NCBI RefSeq assembly: GCF_009739905.1 | Contig: NZ_CP034279.1 | Coordinates: forward strand, 1,922,001 to 1,986,000 | DNA: 64,000 bases | Origin: Streptomyces ficellus | GTDB lineage: Bacteria; Actinomycetota; Actinomycetes; Streptomycetales; Streptomycetaceae | Reading direction: 5' to 3' | Part shown: positions 44,977-54,540 of the stretch, piece after piece | Numbering within the stretch: the stretch's first letter is position 1 | Layout: the number at the start of each line of letters is the position of its first letter | Program-made: the position numbers and the translations under genes | Notes under the pieces: generated by a model | Databases searched by the model: none | Seen by the model: only the letters and a program-made list of their open reading frames with translations | Told to the model about the DNA's origin: nothing

Positions 44977-46050
44977 TCAGTGCCCCTGCCCCTGGCCGTG
45001 GCCCTGCTCGTAGCGGCGCAGCTGCTCCAGGTCGATCATGCTGGTGTCGAAGAAGCTGGTCTCGTCGAGCGCCCCGCCCTGCTGCTGCGACTGGGGCTGC
45101 GGCTGTGCGGGCTGCTGCTCGTACCCGTAACCCTGCTGCGCGTAGCCCTGGCCATGACCCTGGCCCTGGTCGTAGCCCTGGTAGGCGTACGGGTCCTGCG
45201 GGTAGCCGTAGGCGTCGTGGGGCTGCTGGTAGGCGTACGGGTCGGGCTGCTGGGCCGGGATGTGGGCGGCGGCGGGCTGCTGGACGGGCGGGACGCCCTG
45301 CGCGGGCTGCGGCACCGGGTCGGCCAGCTCGGCGAGGCCCGCGAGGTAGTCGGCGTCGCTGGTGTGCTGCCTGCCGCCGGCCGCCGCGTCCTGGGCGGCC
45401 ATGTGGGCGCCGAGGTCGTCGGTGGCGATCCGGCCGTGCAGCTTCTGCCGGCCGCGGCCGACCGCCTCCAGGGTCTTGGTCAGTACGGCCTCGAAGGCGC
45501 TGATCTTGGCGTCGACGTAGTCGTCCGCGCGGCGGACCAGGGTCTGCGGGTCGGCGCTGTACTCGGGGGCGTCCTCGTCCGCGTACCCCTGGTCGTCCAG
45601 GCCGGGGCCCCGGCCGAGGAGCTTCTCGCGGCCCCGGTCGACCGAGCCGATGGTCTTGGTGAGGACGACCTCGAAGTTGGCGAGCTTGGAGTCGACGTAG
45701 TCGTCGGCCTCGGCGCGGATCTCGTCGGCCTCCCGGCGGGCGTCGGCCAGGATGCGGTCGGCCTCCTCCTGGGACCGGCGCGCGACCTGGGTGTCCGAGA
45801 TCAGCGAGCCGCGTTCGGCGTGGGCGGCCTCGATGATCCGCTCGGCCTCCTGGCGGGCCTGCTCGACCAGCTGCTCACGGCCGCCGATCAGCTCCTGGGC
45901 CTGGGCCAGCGAGCCCGGCAGGGCCTGGCGCAGCTCGTCGAGCATGGCGAGCAGCTCGGCGCGGTTGACCACGCAGGAGGCCGACATGGGCATGGAACGG
46001 GCGCTCGCGACCGTCTCGACGATCTCGTCGAGCTTCTTCTGCACGTCCAC
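44977..46050 (-). CDS. DivIVA-domain-like coiled-coil cell division protein
   Basis: A 357-residue coiled-coil protein, presumably a DivIVA/SepIVA-type cell-division initiator. The N-terminal helix VDVQKKLDEIVETVASAR is followed by NRAELLAMLDELRQALPG, and a long coiled coil runs from residue ~75 to 220 with two related blocks (ADDYVDSKLANFEVVLTKT, ADDYVDAKISAFEAVLTKT). The last ~100 residues are a Gln/Tyr/Pro-rich low-complexity tail (YAYQQPHDAYGYPQDPYAYQ). GTG 46050 gives this N-terminus. Upstream is coaD, a linkage seen in other actinobacteria. Confidence 0.85.
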   Translation of the reverse strand: MDVQKKLDEIVETVASARSMPMSASCVVNRAELLAMLDELRQALPGSLAQAQELIGGREQLVEQARQEAERIIEAAHAERGSLISDTQVARRSQEEADRILADARREADEIRAEADDYVDSKLANFEVVLTKTIGSVDRGREKLLGRGPGLDDQGYADEDAPEYSADPQTLVRRADDYVDAKISAFEAVLTKTLEAVGRGRQKLHGRIATDDLGAHMAAQDAAAGGRQHTSDADYLAGLAELADPVPQPAQGVPPVQQPAAAHIPAQQPDPYAYQQPHDAYGYPQDPYAYQGYDQGQGHGQGYAQQGYGYEQQPAQPQPQSQQQGGALDETSFFDTSMIDLEQLRRYEQGHGQGQGH

Positions 46051-46149
46051 CGTGTGCTCGCCACTCTCTACAGCCGGGATGGAGACGGACGGGACGACTG
46101 TAAGGCCAGTCGGCGGCACCCCGACACCGGGTGACGGGCAGTCAGTCCG

Positions 46150-46659
46150 TCACTTCTCGCCCAGGCGCTGGACCAGGGCCTGGTGGACGACCGGCGGGAG
46201 CAGGTGGGAGACGTCACCGCCCCAGGCGGCGACCTCCTTGACCAGCGAGGAGGACAGGAAGCTGTAGGTCGGGTTGGTGGGCACGAAGAGCGTCTCCACG
46301 CCCGACAGCCCGTTGTTCATCTGGGCCATCTGCAGCTCGTAGTCGAAGTCGCTGACCGCGCGCAGCCCCTTGACGATGGCGGGGATGTCGCGCTCCTTGC
46401 AGAAGTCGACGAGCAGACCGTGGTGGGACTCCACCGTGACGTTGCCGTACTCGGCGGTGACCCGGCGGATGAGGTCCATCCGCTCCTCGACCGTGAACAG
46501 TCCCTTCTTGGACTGGTTGATCATCACCGCGACGTGGACCACGTCGTACAGCTTGGAGGCGCGGGCGATGATGTCGAGGTGCCCGTTGGTGATGGGGTCG
46601 AACGACCCCGGACAGACTGCGCGGCGCAACTGAAGTCCCTCGCTCTCCGAACCGGTCAT
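46150..46659 (-). CDS. coaD: Phosphopantetheine adenylyltransferase
   Basis: Catalyses the penultimate step of coenzyme A synthesis from 4'-phosphopantetheine and ATP. The 169-residue protein has the nucleotidyltransferase [17 protein letters not shown] (HxGH variant NGH), [11 protein letters not shown] and the Ser/Thr-rich [15 protein letters not shown] 46659 ([15 protein letters not shown]) overlaps the rsmD stop by four bases (ATGA), so the two are coupled. Confidence 0.97.
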   Translation of the reverse strand: MTGSESEGLQLRRAVCPGSFDPITNGHLDIIARASKLYDVVHVAVMINQSKKGLFTVEERMDLIRRVTAEYGNVTVESHHGLLVDFCKERDIPAIVKGLRAVSDFDYELQMAQMNNGLSGVETLFVPTNPTYSFLSSSLVKEVAAWGGDVSHLLPPVVHQALVQRLGEK

Positions 46660-47240
46660 CGTGCGTCTTCGCACGTAGAGGCGGCGCGACCGTACCAAAA
46701 CGTTCCCTCGCCGTAGCGACGGGCCCGCAGTGGTTCGAAACCGTCCGGCCAGCGGAATTCCCCGCCCCTGGTGCTGCGCTCCACGGTGACGAGCGCGTCG
46801 TCGGCGAGCCAGCGTTTGGTGCGGAGTGTGAGGAGGATCTCGCCAAGATCGTCGTCGGAGACCGCGTACGGCGGGTCGAGGAAGACGACGTCGTACGGGT
46901 CGGCCGGCGCCGTCCCGGTCACGATCTGTTCGGCCTTCCCGGCGCGGACCTCGGCGCCGGGCAGGCCGATCACCCGCACGTTCTCCCGGACCGTACGGAC
47001 GGCCCGCTGGTCGGCCTCGACCAGCAGCGCGTGGGCCGCGCCCCGCGACAGGGCCTCCAGGCCGACGGCGCCGGACCCGGCGTACAGGTCGGCGATGCGG
47101 ATGCCGTCGAGCGTCCCGAGGAGCGCCTCCCAGGTGGAGAACAGCCCCTCACGCGCCCGGTCGGAGGTGGGGCGGGTGCCGTTGCCCGGCGGCACGGCCA
47201 GGCGGCGTCCGCCAGCCGCGCCGGCGATCACGCGGGTCAT
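46656..47240 (-). CDS. rsmD: 16S rRNA (guanine-966-N2)-methyltransferase RsmD
   Basis: RsmD modifies 16S rRNA G966 with SAM. The 194-residue protein has [20 protein letters not shown], motif [19 protein letters not shown], and the N6/N2 catalytic tetrapeptide DPPY in [17 protein letters not shown] 47240 is preceded by GGA-rich sequence. Followed immediately (4-base overlap) by coaD, downstream of recG. Confidence 0.96.
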   Translation of the reverse strand: MTRVIAGAAGGRRLAVPPGNGTRPTSDRAREGLFSTWEALLGTLDGIRIADLYAGSGAVGLEALSRGAAHALLVEADQRAVRTVRENVRVIGLPGAEVRAGKAEQIVTGTAPADPYDVVFLDPPYAVSDDDLGEILLTLRTKRWLADDALVTVERSTRGGEFRWPDGFEPLRARRYGEGTFWYGRAASTCEDAR

Positions 47241-47279
47241 CTGTGGTCCTTCCGGTGCTGATGAGTCCACGATATGGGC

Positions 47280-49466
47280 TCAGCCCTTGTCCAGATACCG
47301 CTCCCGCTCCTGGTCGAGGAGGGCGTCCAGAGCGGTGCGCAGCTCCGGGAGGTGTTCGAGGCCGGGGTCGGCGGCGACCACCGCCACGGCCTCCTCGCGG
47401 GCGGCCGCGATGATCTCCTCGTCGTCGATGACGGCGAGCATGCGCAGGCTGGAGCGCACACCGGACTGGGCCTGCCCGAGGACGTCTCCCTCCCGGCGCT
47501 GTTCGAGGTCGACGCGGGAGAGCTCGAAGCCGTCCAGGGTGGCGGCGACGGCGGACAGCCGGCCGCGCGCGGGGCTCGCCTCCGGCATCTCGGTGACCAG
47601 CAGGCAGAGCCCCGGGGCGGAGCCGCGGCCGACGCGGCCCCGCAGCTGGTGCAGCTGGGAGACCCCGAACCGGTCCGCGTCCATGATCACCATCGCGGTG
47701 GCGTTGGGGACGTTGACGCCGACCTCGATGACGGTCGTGGCGACCAGCACGTCGGCCTCGCCCGCGGCGAAGCGGCGCATGACGGCGTCCTTGTCGTCGG
47801 GCGCCATCCTGCCGTGCAGCACCTCGACGCGCAGACCGGCGAGCGGGCCCCTGGCGAGCTGGTCGGCGACCTCCAGCACGGCCAGCGGGGGCCGTTTGTC
47901 CGCCGTCTCGTCCCTGGCCTTCTTCTTCTCGTCCTCCTCGTCACCGATCCTGGGGCACACCACGTACGCCTGGTGGCCGTTCTCCACCTCCTCGCGGACC
48001 CGCTCCCAGGCGCGGGCCAGGAAGTGCGGCTTGTCGGCGGCCGGCACGACATGACTGGCGATCGGCGAGCGCCCGGCGGGCAGCTGGTCCAGTACGGACG
48101 TCTCCAGGTCGCCGAAGACGGTCATGGCGACCGTGCGCGGGATCGGTGTGGCGGTCATGACCAGCAGGTGCGGGGGCTGCTTGCCCTTGCCGCGCAGGGC
48201 GTCGCGCTGCTCCACGCCGAACCGGTGCTGCTCGTCCACCACGACCAGCCCCAGGTCGTGGAACTGCACCTTGTCCTCGATCAGCGCATGGGTGCCGATG
48301 ACGATGCCCGCCTCGCCGGTCACCAGGTCCAGCAGCGCCTGCCGCCGCGCCGCGGCGCCCATGGAGCCGGTGAGGAGCACGACCTTGGTGGCCCGCTCGG
48401 CACCGCCCAGCATGCCGCCCTCGGCCAGCTCGCCCATCATCTCGGTGACGGACCTGTGGTGCTGCTGGGCGAGGACCTCGGTGGGCGCCAGCATGGCCGC
48501 CTGGCCGCCGGCGTCGACCACGGCGAGCATCGCCCGCAGCGCCACCATGGTCTTTCCCGAACCCACCTCGCCCTGGAGCAACCGGTGCATGGGGTGCTCG
48601 GTCGCCAGGTCGTCGAAGATCTCCTTCGACACCTTCCGCTGCCCCTCGGTGAGGGTGAACGGCAGCTTCGCGTCGAACGCGTCGAGCAGTCCGCCCGGGA
48701 CCGGTTTCCTCGCCTGCGCGGGCAGTTGGGCGTCGTCGAACCGCCGCCGGGCCAGCGCGACCTGGAGGACGAACGCCTCGTCCCACTTCAGCCGGTCCCG
48801 GGCCTCGGCGACGTCGGCCCTGGTCCGCGGGCGGTGGACCTTGCGCAGCGCGTCGGGCAGCCCGATGAGCCCGCGCCCGTCGCGCAGCGTCGGCGGCAGC
48901 GGGTCGAGCGCCTCCTGGGCACTGGGCAGCACCGCGTCGACCGCCTTCGCGATCTTCCAGGACTCCAGCTTGGTGGTCGCCGGATAGATCGGGATGAGGG
49001 CGCCGGCCCAGCTGTCCACGGCGCTCTCGCCGTCCTCGCCCCGCAGCAGCTCGTACGCGGGGTGGGCGAGCTGCGTCTTGCGGTTGAACACCGACACCTT
49101 GCCGGCGAACATCGCGCGCGTGCCGGGCAGGAGGTCCTTGTGCGGCTTGTGGACGCCCTTGCCGAAGAAGACCAGTTGCAGCCGCCCGCTGCCGTCGGTG
49201 ATGGTCACCTCCAGCCGCTGGCCGCGCCCCTTGGCGCCGTTGAACGTCAGCACACGGGCGTCCGCGACCCGGGCCACGACCGTGACGTGCTCGTCCAGCG
49301 GCAGGTCGGCGAGGGTGGTGAGCTCGCCGCGCTCGGCGTACCGCCGGGGGTAGTGGTGGAGCAGGTCGCCGACGGTGTGCAGGTCGAGGTGCTCGGCCAT
49401 CACCTTGGCGGTGGCGGCGCCGAGCTGCTTCTTCAGTGGTTCGTCGAGAGCTGACACGTCTCCCAT
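47280..49466 (-). CDS. recG: ATP-dependent DNA helicase RecG
   Basis: RecG remodels stalled forks and Holliday junctions. The 728-residue protein has the N-terminal OB-fold wedge region (HVTVVARVADARVLTFNGA), Walker A EVGSGKTMVALRAM, DEQH box VVVDEQHRFG, motifs MTATPIPRTVAMT and VGVNVPNATAMVIMDADRFG and the TRG motif HQLRGRVGRG. I place the start at ATG 49466 (MGDVSALDEPLKK); GTG 49457 has a closer purine run and is possible. It is next to the YloV-like gene, as in many bacteria. Confidence 0.96.
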   Translation of the reverse strand: MGDVSALDEPLKKQLGAATAKVMAEHLDLHTVGDLLHHYPRRYAERGELTTLADLPLDEHVTVVARVADARVLTFNGAKGRGQRLEVTITDGSGRLQLVFFGKGVHKPHKDLLPGTRAMFAGKVSVFNRKTQLAHPAYELLRGEDGESAVDSWAGALIPIYPATTKLESWKIAKAVDAVLPSAQEALDPLPPTLRDGRGLIGLPDALRKVHRPRTRADVAEARDRLKWDEAFVLQVALARRRFDDAQLPAQARKPVPGGLLDAFDAKLPFTLTEGQRKVSKEIFDDLATEHPMHRLLQGEVGSGKTMVALRAMLAVVDAGGQAAMLAPTEVLAQQHHRSVTEMMGELAEGGMLGGAERATKVVLLTGSMGAAARRQALLDLVTGEAGIVIGTHALIEDKVQFHDLGLVVVDEQHRFGVEQRDALRGKGKQPPHLLVMTATPIPRTVAMTVFGDLETSVLDQLPAGRSPIASHVVPAADKPHFLARAWERVREEVENGHQAYVVCPRIGDEEDEKKKARDETADKRPPLAVLEVADQLARGPLAGLRVEVLHGRMAPDDKDAVMRRFAAGEADVLVATTVIEVGVNVPNATAMVIMDADRFGVSQLHQLRGRVGRGSAPGLCLLVTEMPEASPARGRLSAVAATLDGFELSRVDLEQRREGDVLGQAQSGVRSSLRMLAVIDDEEIIAAAREEAVAVVAADPGLEHLPELRTALDALLDQERERYLDKG

Positions 49467-49574
49467 TGCACACCACGGCACCGACAACGGTCCGCAGGCG
49501 GCGGCGTACCGGGGTGGGGCGGTGCCACAACGCGTCAGGAGCGAGCCCCGCGGGGCGACCGGTCAAGGCGGGGG

Positions 49575-51185
49575 TTACTCGACGCCGATGAGGAGGAGGG
49601 GGGCGCCGGGGCCGCCGGGGTAGGTGACCGTGTCGACGGCGAGGTGGGTTTCGCGGACGTGGGCCTCCAGGTGCGCCGCCAACTCCGCCGGAGCGTCGTC
49701 GGCGACGACGAGGGTGACCAGTTCGCCGCCGGCCGACAGCATGCGGTCCAGCACCGTCTCGGCGATGGTCGCCACGTCCTGACCGATCACGGCGACGTCC
49801 CCGTCGATCAGGCCCAGCACGTCGCCCGCCTGGCAGACGCCGGCCGAGGTGAACGACTGGTGCTCGGCGACGGCCAGTTCGCCGTAGCGGGTGGCGCCCG
49901 CGGCCGCGGTCATGGCGACGACGTCCTCGTCGAAGCGCCGTTCCGGTTCGTGGACGGCGAGCGCGGCGATGCCCTGGACGGCGGCGCGCGTGGGGACGAG
50001 GGCGACCCGGACGCCCTCCGCACGCGCCTGTTCGGCGGCGGCCGCCGCGGTGTGCCGCAGGGCGGCGTCGTTCGGCAGGAGGACGACCTCGCGCGCGTGG
50101 GCCCGCCGGATGGCGTCGACGAGTTCGCCGCTGGCCGGGGGCTCGCCGGGCCGGGCCAGCACCGTCGTGGCACCCGCCTCGGCGCACAGGCGGGCGAGCC
50201 CCTCGCCGGGCAGGACGGCCACCACGGCGCGCCCCGCGCGTTCCTCGGGCGCCGCGCCCGTACCGGACGTACCGAAGTGGGTGATCCGGATGCGGTGCGG
50301 GCGCCCCGCCTCGACGCCCGCCTCGACCGCCGCTCCGGCGTCGTCGACGTGGACGTGGACGTTCCACAGGCCGTCGCCGCCGACCACGACCAGGGAGTCG
50401 CCGAGGGCGTCGAGCCGGTCGCGCAGCCGCGCCACGGCCGTGTCGTCGGCCTCCAGCAGGTAGATGACCTCGTAGGCGGGCCCGGCGTCCGCGCAGGGCT
50501 CGGGCACGGGTGCCGCCGCCCGGGGCGCGCGGGGGCCCCGGGCGGGCGCTTCCCCGGTGACCGTCTCGACCAGCGCGCCCAGCATGGTGACCAGCCCGCG
50601 TCCGCCCGCGTCGACCACGCCGGCCCGCTCCAGGACGGCGAGCTGGGCCGGGGTGGCCTCCAGGGCCGCCCGGGCCCCGGCGTACGCGGCCCGGGCGACC
50701 GCGACCACGTCCTCGTCGCCCGCCGCGCAGGCGTCGCCCGCCGCGCCCGCCGCTCCTGCCGCGACGCTGAGGATCGTGCCCTCGACGGGGTGCGCGACCG
50801 CTTCCCGGGCGGAGCCGGAGGCCCTGCGCAGGGCCGTGGCCAGGTGGTGTCCGTCACGTCCTTCGGCGAGGACCTCGCTCATGCCGCGCAGGAGCTGGGA
50901 CAGGATGGTGCCGGAGTTGCCGCGGGCGCCGATCAGGGCGCCGTGCGCCATGGCGCGGACGGTGTCGGCGAACTCGGGGGTCTCGATGGCGGCGAAGACG
51001 GCCTCGACCGCCTGGGCGGCGGACTCGACGGTCAGGTAGAGGTTGGTGCCGGTGTCCCCGTCCGCGACCGGGTAGACGTTGATCGCGTCGATCTCCTCGC
51101 GCTCCCGGCCGAGCGCTTCCAGCGCGAGGGTGCACCAGCTGCGGACCACTGCGGAATCGAGCGCCTGCGGCAGGGTCTGCGGCAC
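49575..51185 (-). CDS. DAK2 (DhaL)-domain protein, FakA/YloV family
   Basis: A 536-residue protein: an N-terminal DhaL-like ATP-binding domain (about residues 1-205) with NVYPVADGDTGTNLYLTV, its metal-binding aspartates (PVADGDTGTN) and GALIGARGNSGTILSQLLRG, followed by a C-terminal YloV-type domain. Homologues in firmicutes (FakA/YloV) phosphorylate fatty acids with a FakB partner; whether a FakB exists here is not seen. Start GTG 51185 follows AAGGAGG. The arrangement YloV-recG beside rpmB, in the opposite orientation, is conserved widely. Confidence 0.85.
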   Translation of the reverse strand: MPQTLPQALDSAVVRSWCTLALEALGREREEIDAINVYPVADGDTGTNLYLTVESAAQAVEAVFAAIETPEFADTVRAMAHGALIGARGNSGTILSQLLRGMSEVLAEGRDGHHLATALRRASGSAREAVAHPVEGTILSVAAGAAGAAGDACAAGDEDVVAVARAAYAGARAALEATPAQLAVLERAGVVDAGGRGLVTMLGALVETVTGEAPARGPRAPRAAAPVPEPCADAGPAYEVIYLLEADDTAVARLRDRLDALGDSLVVVGGDGLWNVHVHVDDAGAAVEAGVEAGRPHRIRITHFGTSGTGAAPEERAGRAVVAVLPGEGLARLCAEAGATTVLARPGEPPASGELVDAIRRAHAREVVLLPNDAALRHTAAAAAEQARAEGVRVALVPTRAAVQGIAALAVHEPERRFDEDVVAMTAAAGATRYGELAVAEHQSFTSAGVCQAGDVLGLIDGDVAVIGQDVATIAETVLDRMLSAGGELVTLVVADDAPAELAAHLEAHVRETHLAVDTVTYPGGPGAPLLLIGVE

Positions 51186-51289
51186 CTGGTGTCCTCCTTG
51201 AGCAGCGCTGACTGCTCCGCAGCGTAGACCCCGGGCGGCGTCCGGCGGCGGGGCGGGGGCCGGGCGAACCGTGGTAGTTTCGTTGAACG

Positions 51290-51313
51290 GGAGCAGTCGT
51301 TGTATGCTGCTCC
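51290..51313 (+). promoter_or_regulatory. rpmB upstream inverted repeat overlapping TATGCT
   Basis: GGAGCAG (51290-51296) and CTGCTCC (51307-51313) are 10 bases apart. TATGCT (51303-51308), a plausible -10, overlaps the right arm. A second nested stem (GTTGCC ... GGCAAC, 51315-51350) follows. The best reading is an rpmB promoter/operator with leader structure; no clear -35. Confidence 0.35.
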
Positions 51314-51426
51314 GGTTGCCCGATGAGAGTCGGGCCATTCCCCCGGCAACGCCACTTCAGTCACCAGATCTGATTCCGGCTCGCCGGATTTCACTGTAAA
51401 TGCATCTGAAGTCTTTGGAGTGACCC

Positions 51427-51612
51427 GTGGCTGCCAACTGCGACGTCTGCGGCAAGGGGCCGGGCTTCGGCAACAACATCTCCTTCTCGCACCGCCGTAC
51501 GTCTCGTCGCTGGAACCCGAACATCCAGCGCGTTCGTGCCGTGGTCGGTGGGACGCCGAAGCGCCTCAACGCTTGCACCTCGTGCATCAAGGCCGGCAAG
51601 GTCTCGCGCTAA
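51427..51612 (+). CDS. rpmB: 50S ribosomal protein L28, zinc (CxxC) form
   Basis: A 61-residue L28 that binds near the ribosome exit and 23S r[22 protein letters not shown] and [12 protein letters not shown] carry two CxxC pairs, so this is the C+ zinc-binding form that zinc-limited Streptomyces replace with a C- paralogue under Zur control (known biology). [14 protein letters not shown] is a conserved core. Start GTG 51427 follows TGGAG. Divergent from the YloV-like gene; a strong terminator follows. Confidence 0.96.
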   Translation: MAANCDVCGKGPGFGNNISFSHRRTSRRWNPNIQRVRAVVGGTPKRLNACTSCIKAGKVSR

Positions 51613-51656
51613 CGCCGACGAGGTTCGTCGTAGCGCAGCCCCTGCGGTTGCCTTAT

Positions 51657-51687
51657 AAGCCGGTCCACCTCGGTGGACCGGCTTTTT
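51657..51687 (+). terminator. rpmB intrinsic terminator
   Basis: A 13-bp stem (AAGCCGGTCCACC/GGTGGACCGGCTT) with a TC loop and a run of Ts (CTTTTTGCC) right after the stem. Canonical rho-independent form; it would also face thiD on the other strand. Confidence 0.92.
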
Positions 51688-51772
51688 GCCGTACCCGCGC
51701 GTGCCCGCGCGTACTCGCCCCGGGGCCGGGGCGAGGGCCACGCCCCCCGCCCTGCCCCGTCCGCCCCGTCCG

Positions 51773-52591
51773 CTAGCGGAGGCGCCAGCCGTGGTCCACG
51801 GGGCCGATCCCGCCGCCCAGGGAGAAGCCGGCCGCGATCGCGCCCGTGACGTACTCCTTGGCCTGCCGTACCGCGTCCGGCACCGTCAGGCCCTTGCCGA
51901 GGCCCGCCGCGACCGCGGAGGCGAGCGTGCAGCCCGTCCCGTGGGTGTGCCGGTTGTCGTGCCGGGGGGCGCGCAGCCAGTGCTCCTCGGTGCCGTCGGT
52001 GAGGAGGTCCACCGCGTCCCCGGCGAGGTGTCCGCCCTTGATGAGCGCCCAGCGCGGCCCGTACTCCAGGACGGCGGCGGCGGCCCGGCGCAGGTCCGCC
52101 TCGGTCTCGACGGTCACGCCGGTGAGCTGGGCCACCTCGTCGAGGTTGGGCGTCGCCACGGTGGCGACCGGCAGCAGCCGCTCGCGTACGGAGTCGAGCG
52201 CGGAGGCGGCCAGCAGCGGGTCGCCGTGCTTGGACACCCCGACGGGGTCGACGACCACGGGCGCGTCCGTCCCGGCGAGCAGCTCCGCGACGGTCTCCAC
52301 CAGCGCCGCCGACGCCAGCATGCCGGTCTTCACGGCCTGTACGCCGATGTCGTCGACGACGCTGCGGTACTGGGCCCGTACCGCCTCGACGGGCAGTTCC
52401 CAGGCGCCCTGGACGCCCAGCGAGTTCTGCGCGGTGACGGCGGTGATCACGCTCATGCCGTGCACGCCGAGGGCGAGCATGGTCTTCAGGTCGGCCTGGA
52501 CGCCGGCGCCGCCGCCGGAGTCGGACCCGGCGACGGTCAGGACGTTCGGCAGAACCTCCGGGAGGACGTCCGGCAGCGCCTGGTGGCTCAC
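51773..52591 (-). CDS. thiD: Hydroxymethylpyrimidine (phosphate) kinase ThiD
   Basis: Phosphorylates HMP and HMP-P in thiamine synthesis. The 272-residue ribokinase-fold protein has [22 protein letters not shown] split by the GSDS signature, [13 protein letters not shown], and the PfkB-type anion hole [17 protein letters not shown] near the C-terminus. The first ~15 residues ([16 protein letters not shown]) are an extension. GTG 52591 overlaps the thiL stop by four bases (GTGA): thiL-thiD are co-translated. Confidence 0.95.
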   Translation of the reverse strand: MSHQALPDVLPEVLPNVLTVAGSDSGGGAGVQADLKTMLALGVHGMSVITAVTAQNSLGVQGAWELPVEAVRAQYRSVVDDIGVQAVKTGMLASAALVETVAELLAGTDAPVVVDPVGVSKHGDPLLAASALDSVRERLLPVATVATPNLDEVAQLTGVTVETEADLRRAAAAVLEYGPRWALIKGGHLAGDAVDLLTDGTEEHWLRAPRHDNRHTHGTGCTLASAVAAGLGKGLTVPDAVRQAKEYVTGAIAAGFSLGGGIGPVDHGWRLR

Positions 52592-53550
52592 TCGCCCTCC
52601 CCGAAGTGGTCCCAGCCGCCCGTGGAGTGCCAGGGCGCGCCGTCGACGGTCACCTGGGGCAGGGCGGAGGGGTTGAGGACCTCGCCGATGACCTTCCAGC
52701 GGGCGGGCAGTTTCACGTCGGGCGGGAAGGTGGCGACGATCGCGTGGTCCTCGCCGCCGGTGAGGACCCACTGCATGGGGTCGACGCCGACGGCCTGGCC
52801 GATGTCGTTCATCTGGGTGGGGATGTCGATGAGGCCGGAACGCAGGTCGATGCGGACCTTGCTGGCCTCGGCGATGTGCCCGAGGTCGGCGATGAGGCCG
52901 TCGCTGACGTCGCACATGGCGGTGGCGCCGAGTCCGGCGGCGGCGGGGCCCGCGTGGTAGGGCGGCTCGGGCCTGCGGTGGGCCTCGACGAACGCGCGGG
53001 GCGAGCGGAAGCCGCGGGAGAGGACGGCGTATCCGGCGGCCGACCAGCCGAGCCAGCCGGTGTAGGCGACGACGTCGCCGGGCTGGGCCCCGCCCCGGGT
53101 GACCGGTTCGTGGTTGCGGAGGTCACCGAGGGCGGTGATGGAGACGGTGATGGTGTCGCCGCGTACGACGTCTCCGCCGACGACGGCGGCGCCGGCGACC
53201 TGGCACTCGTCGCGCAGCCCGTCCATCAGCTCGGTGGGCCAGGTGACCGGGAGTTCGGCGGGGACGACCAGGCCGAGCAGCAGCGCGGTCGGTACGGCGC
53301 CCATGGCGGCGATGTCCGCGAGGTTCTGCGCGGCGGCCTTGCGGCCGACGTCGTAGGCGGTGGACCAGTCGCGGCGGAAGTGCCGTCCTTCGAGCAGGAT
53401 GTCCGTGCTGGCGACCACGCGCCGGTCGGGTGCGGCCACGACCGCGGCGTCGTCGCCGGGCCCGATCCGTACCGCCGGGGTGGAGGTGAGCCGGGAAGTG
53501 AGCTCCCTGATCAGCCCGAACTCCCCCAACTCGCCGACAGTGCCCTTCAT
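52588..53550 (-). CDS. thiL: Thiamine-monophosphate kinase
   Basis: Makes thiamine diphosphate from thiamine monophosphate and ATP. The 320-residue AIR-synthase-fold protein starts [17 protein letters not shown], with [13 protein letters not shown] (metal/phosphate site), [11 protein letters not shown], and the conserved [17 protein letters not shown] and [13 protein letters not shown] blocks. It is followed by thiD; no TPP riboswitch is evident in the gap to the divergent 53763 gene. Confidence 0.95.
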   Translation of the reverse strand: MKGTVGELGEFGLIRELTSRLTSTPAVRIGPGDDAAVVAAPDRRVVASTDILLEGRHFRRDWSTAYDVGRKAAAQNLADIAAMGAVPTALLLGLVVPAELPVTWPTELMDGLRDECQVAGAAVVGGDVVRGDTITVSITALGDLRNHEPVTRGGAQPGDVVAYTGWLGWSAAGYAVLSRGFRSPRAFVEAHRRPEPPYHAGPAAAGLGATAMCDVSDGLIADLGHIAEASKVRIDLRSGLIDIPTQMNDIGQAVGVDPMQWVLTGGEDHAIVATFPPDVKLPARWKVIGEVLNPSALPQVTVDGAPWHSTGGWDHFGEGE

Positions 53551-53762
53551 CGCTGTGCCCCTTCTGCCCCAGTGCGGTTGCGGTCGCGACCCGTCACTGC
53601 TGTAGGTACCGTCAAGTAGACCGTCAACACCGTCAACTCGGTGCTTCGTGCGGCGGCCTCGCGCGCCACCGGCCGCGCGGGTCTCCCCGCTGCCCGCGGC
53701 GACGCGGTACCGTGGCGTCCCTTTCTTCTCCACAAGATCCTCGTGGCCGCCCTGGAGGTTCC

Positions 53763-53996
53763 GTGGTACAGGCGTACATCCTTATTCAGACCGAGGTGGG
53801 CAAGGCGTCGACGGTCGCCGAGACCATCTCCAAGATCCCGGGGGTGATCCAGGCCGAGGACGTCACGGGTCCGTACGACGTGATCGTGCGCGCCCAGGCC
53901 GACACGGTCGACGAGCTGGGCCGCATGGTGGTCGCCAAGGTCCAGCAAGTGGACGGGATCACACGGACCCTGACCTGCCCCGTCGTTCACCTGTAG
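53763..53996 (+). CDS. Stand-alone Lrp/AsnC ligand-binding (RAM) domain protein
   Basis: A 77-residue protein consisting only of the RAM/AsnC_trans_reg fold: VQAYILIQTEVGKASTVAE, ISKIPGVIQAEDVTGPYDVIV and VDGITRTLTCPVVHL. It lacks a DNA-binding HTH, so it may sense an amino acid or dimerise with a full-length Lrp. GTG 53763 follows GGAGG. The short gap to the DUF3515 lipoprotein gene suggests a shared transcript. Confidence 0.9.
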   Translation: MVQAYILIQTEVGKASTVAETISKIPGVIQAEDVTGPYDVIVRAQADTVDELGRMVVAKVQQVDGITRTLTCPVVHL

Positions 53997-54016
53997 CCCC
54001 CGTCTACCCTGAGCCG

Positions 54017-54502
54017 GTGACGTCTTCGCACCGGCTTCGCCGCCTGCCCGCCCTGCCCGTCGTGGCCGCCGCCGTCCTGCTGGCGGCCGCGGGCTGTTCC
54101 TCGACGGACGCGACGGCGTCCGTCCCGGTTCCCAGCCCGCCGTCGGCAGAGGCCGCGCTGTGCGGCGCACTGCACGAGGAGCTTCCGGAGACCGTCGCGG
54201 GACTCGGCCGGAGCGATCCGGAGCCGGGTTCCGATCTGACCGCCGGGTGGGGCGACGGGGCGATCGTACTGCGCTGCGGCGTGCCCCGGCCCCCCGCGAT
54301 GAGCGACGAGGAGGCGCTGGGCGCGGAGGTGGACGGTGTGGGCTGGCTGACGGAGCCGCGGGAGGGCGACGGCCCGCGTTTCACCTCCACGTCACGCAAG
54401 GCGTACGTGGAGGTGTCGCTGGACGAGCGGTTCGCGCACGACGCCTCCCCGCTGACGGACCTGGCGCCCGCCGTGAAGAAGGCCGTCCCCCCGAGCCTGT
54501 AG
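54017..54502 (+). CDS. DUF3515 lipoprotein
   Basis: A 161-residue actinobacterial lipoprotein. N-terminal residues RLRRLPALPVVAAAVLLAAAGC end in a lipobox (LAAAGC), so Cys about residue 26 should be acylated. Downstream CGALHEELPETVAGLGR, WGDGAIVLRCGVPRP and VEVSLDERFAHDASPLTDLA define the DUF3515 domain, with two further cysteines that may form a disulphide. Function unknown. Start GTG 54017, 20 bases after the RAM gene. It converges on ddlA. Confidence 0.88.
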   Translation: MTSSHRLRRLPALPVVAAAVLLAAAGCSSTDATASVPVPSPPSAEAALCGALHEELPETVAGLGRSDPEPGSDLTAGWGDGAIVLRCGVPRPPAMSDEEALGAEVDGVGWLTEPREGDGPRFTSTSRKAYVEVSLDERFAHDASPLTDLAPAVKKAVPPSL

Positions 54503-54540
54503 CCCCGCCGGGCCCGTTGCCCCCTCGGACCCGGCGCGGG

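Noticed and set aside
49490..49570. A third copy of the dispersed intergenic repeat
   Set aside because: Only about 20 bases (around TACCGGGGTGGGGC) resemble it; too short and GC-biased to count as a copy.
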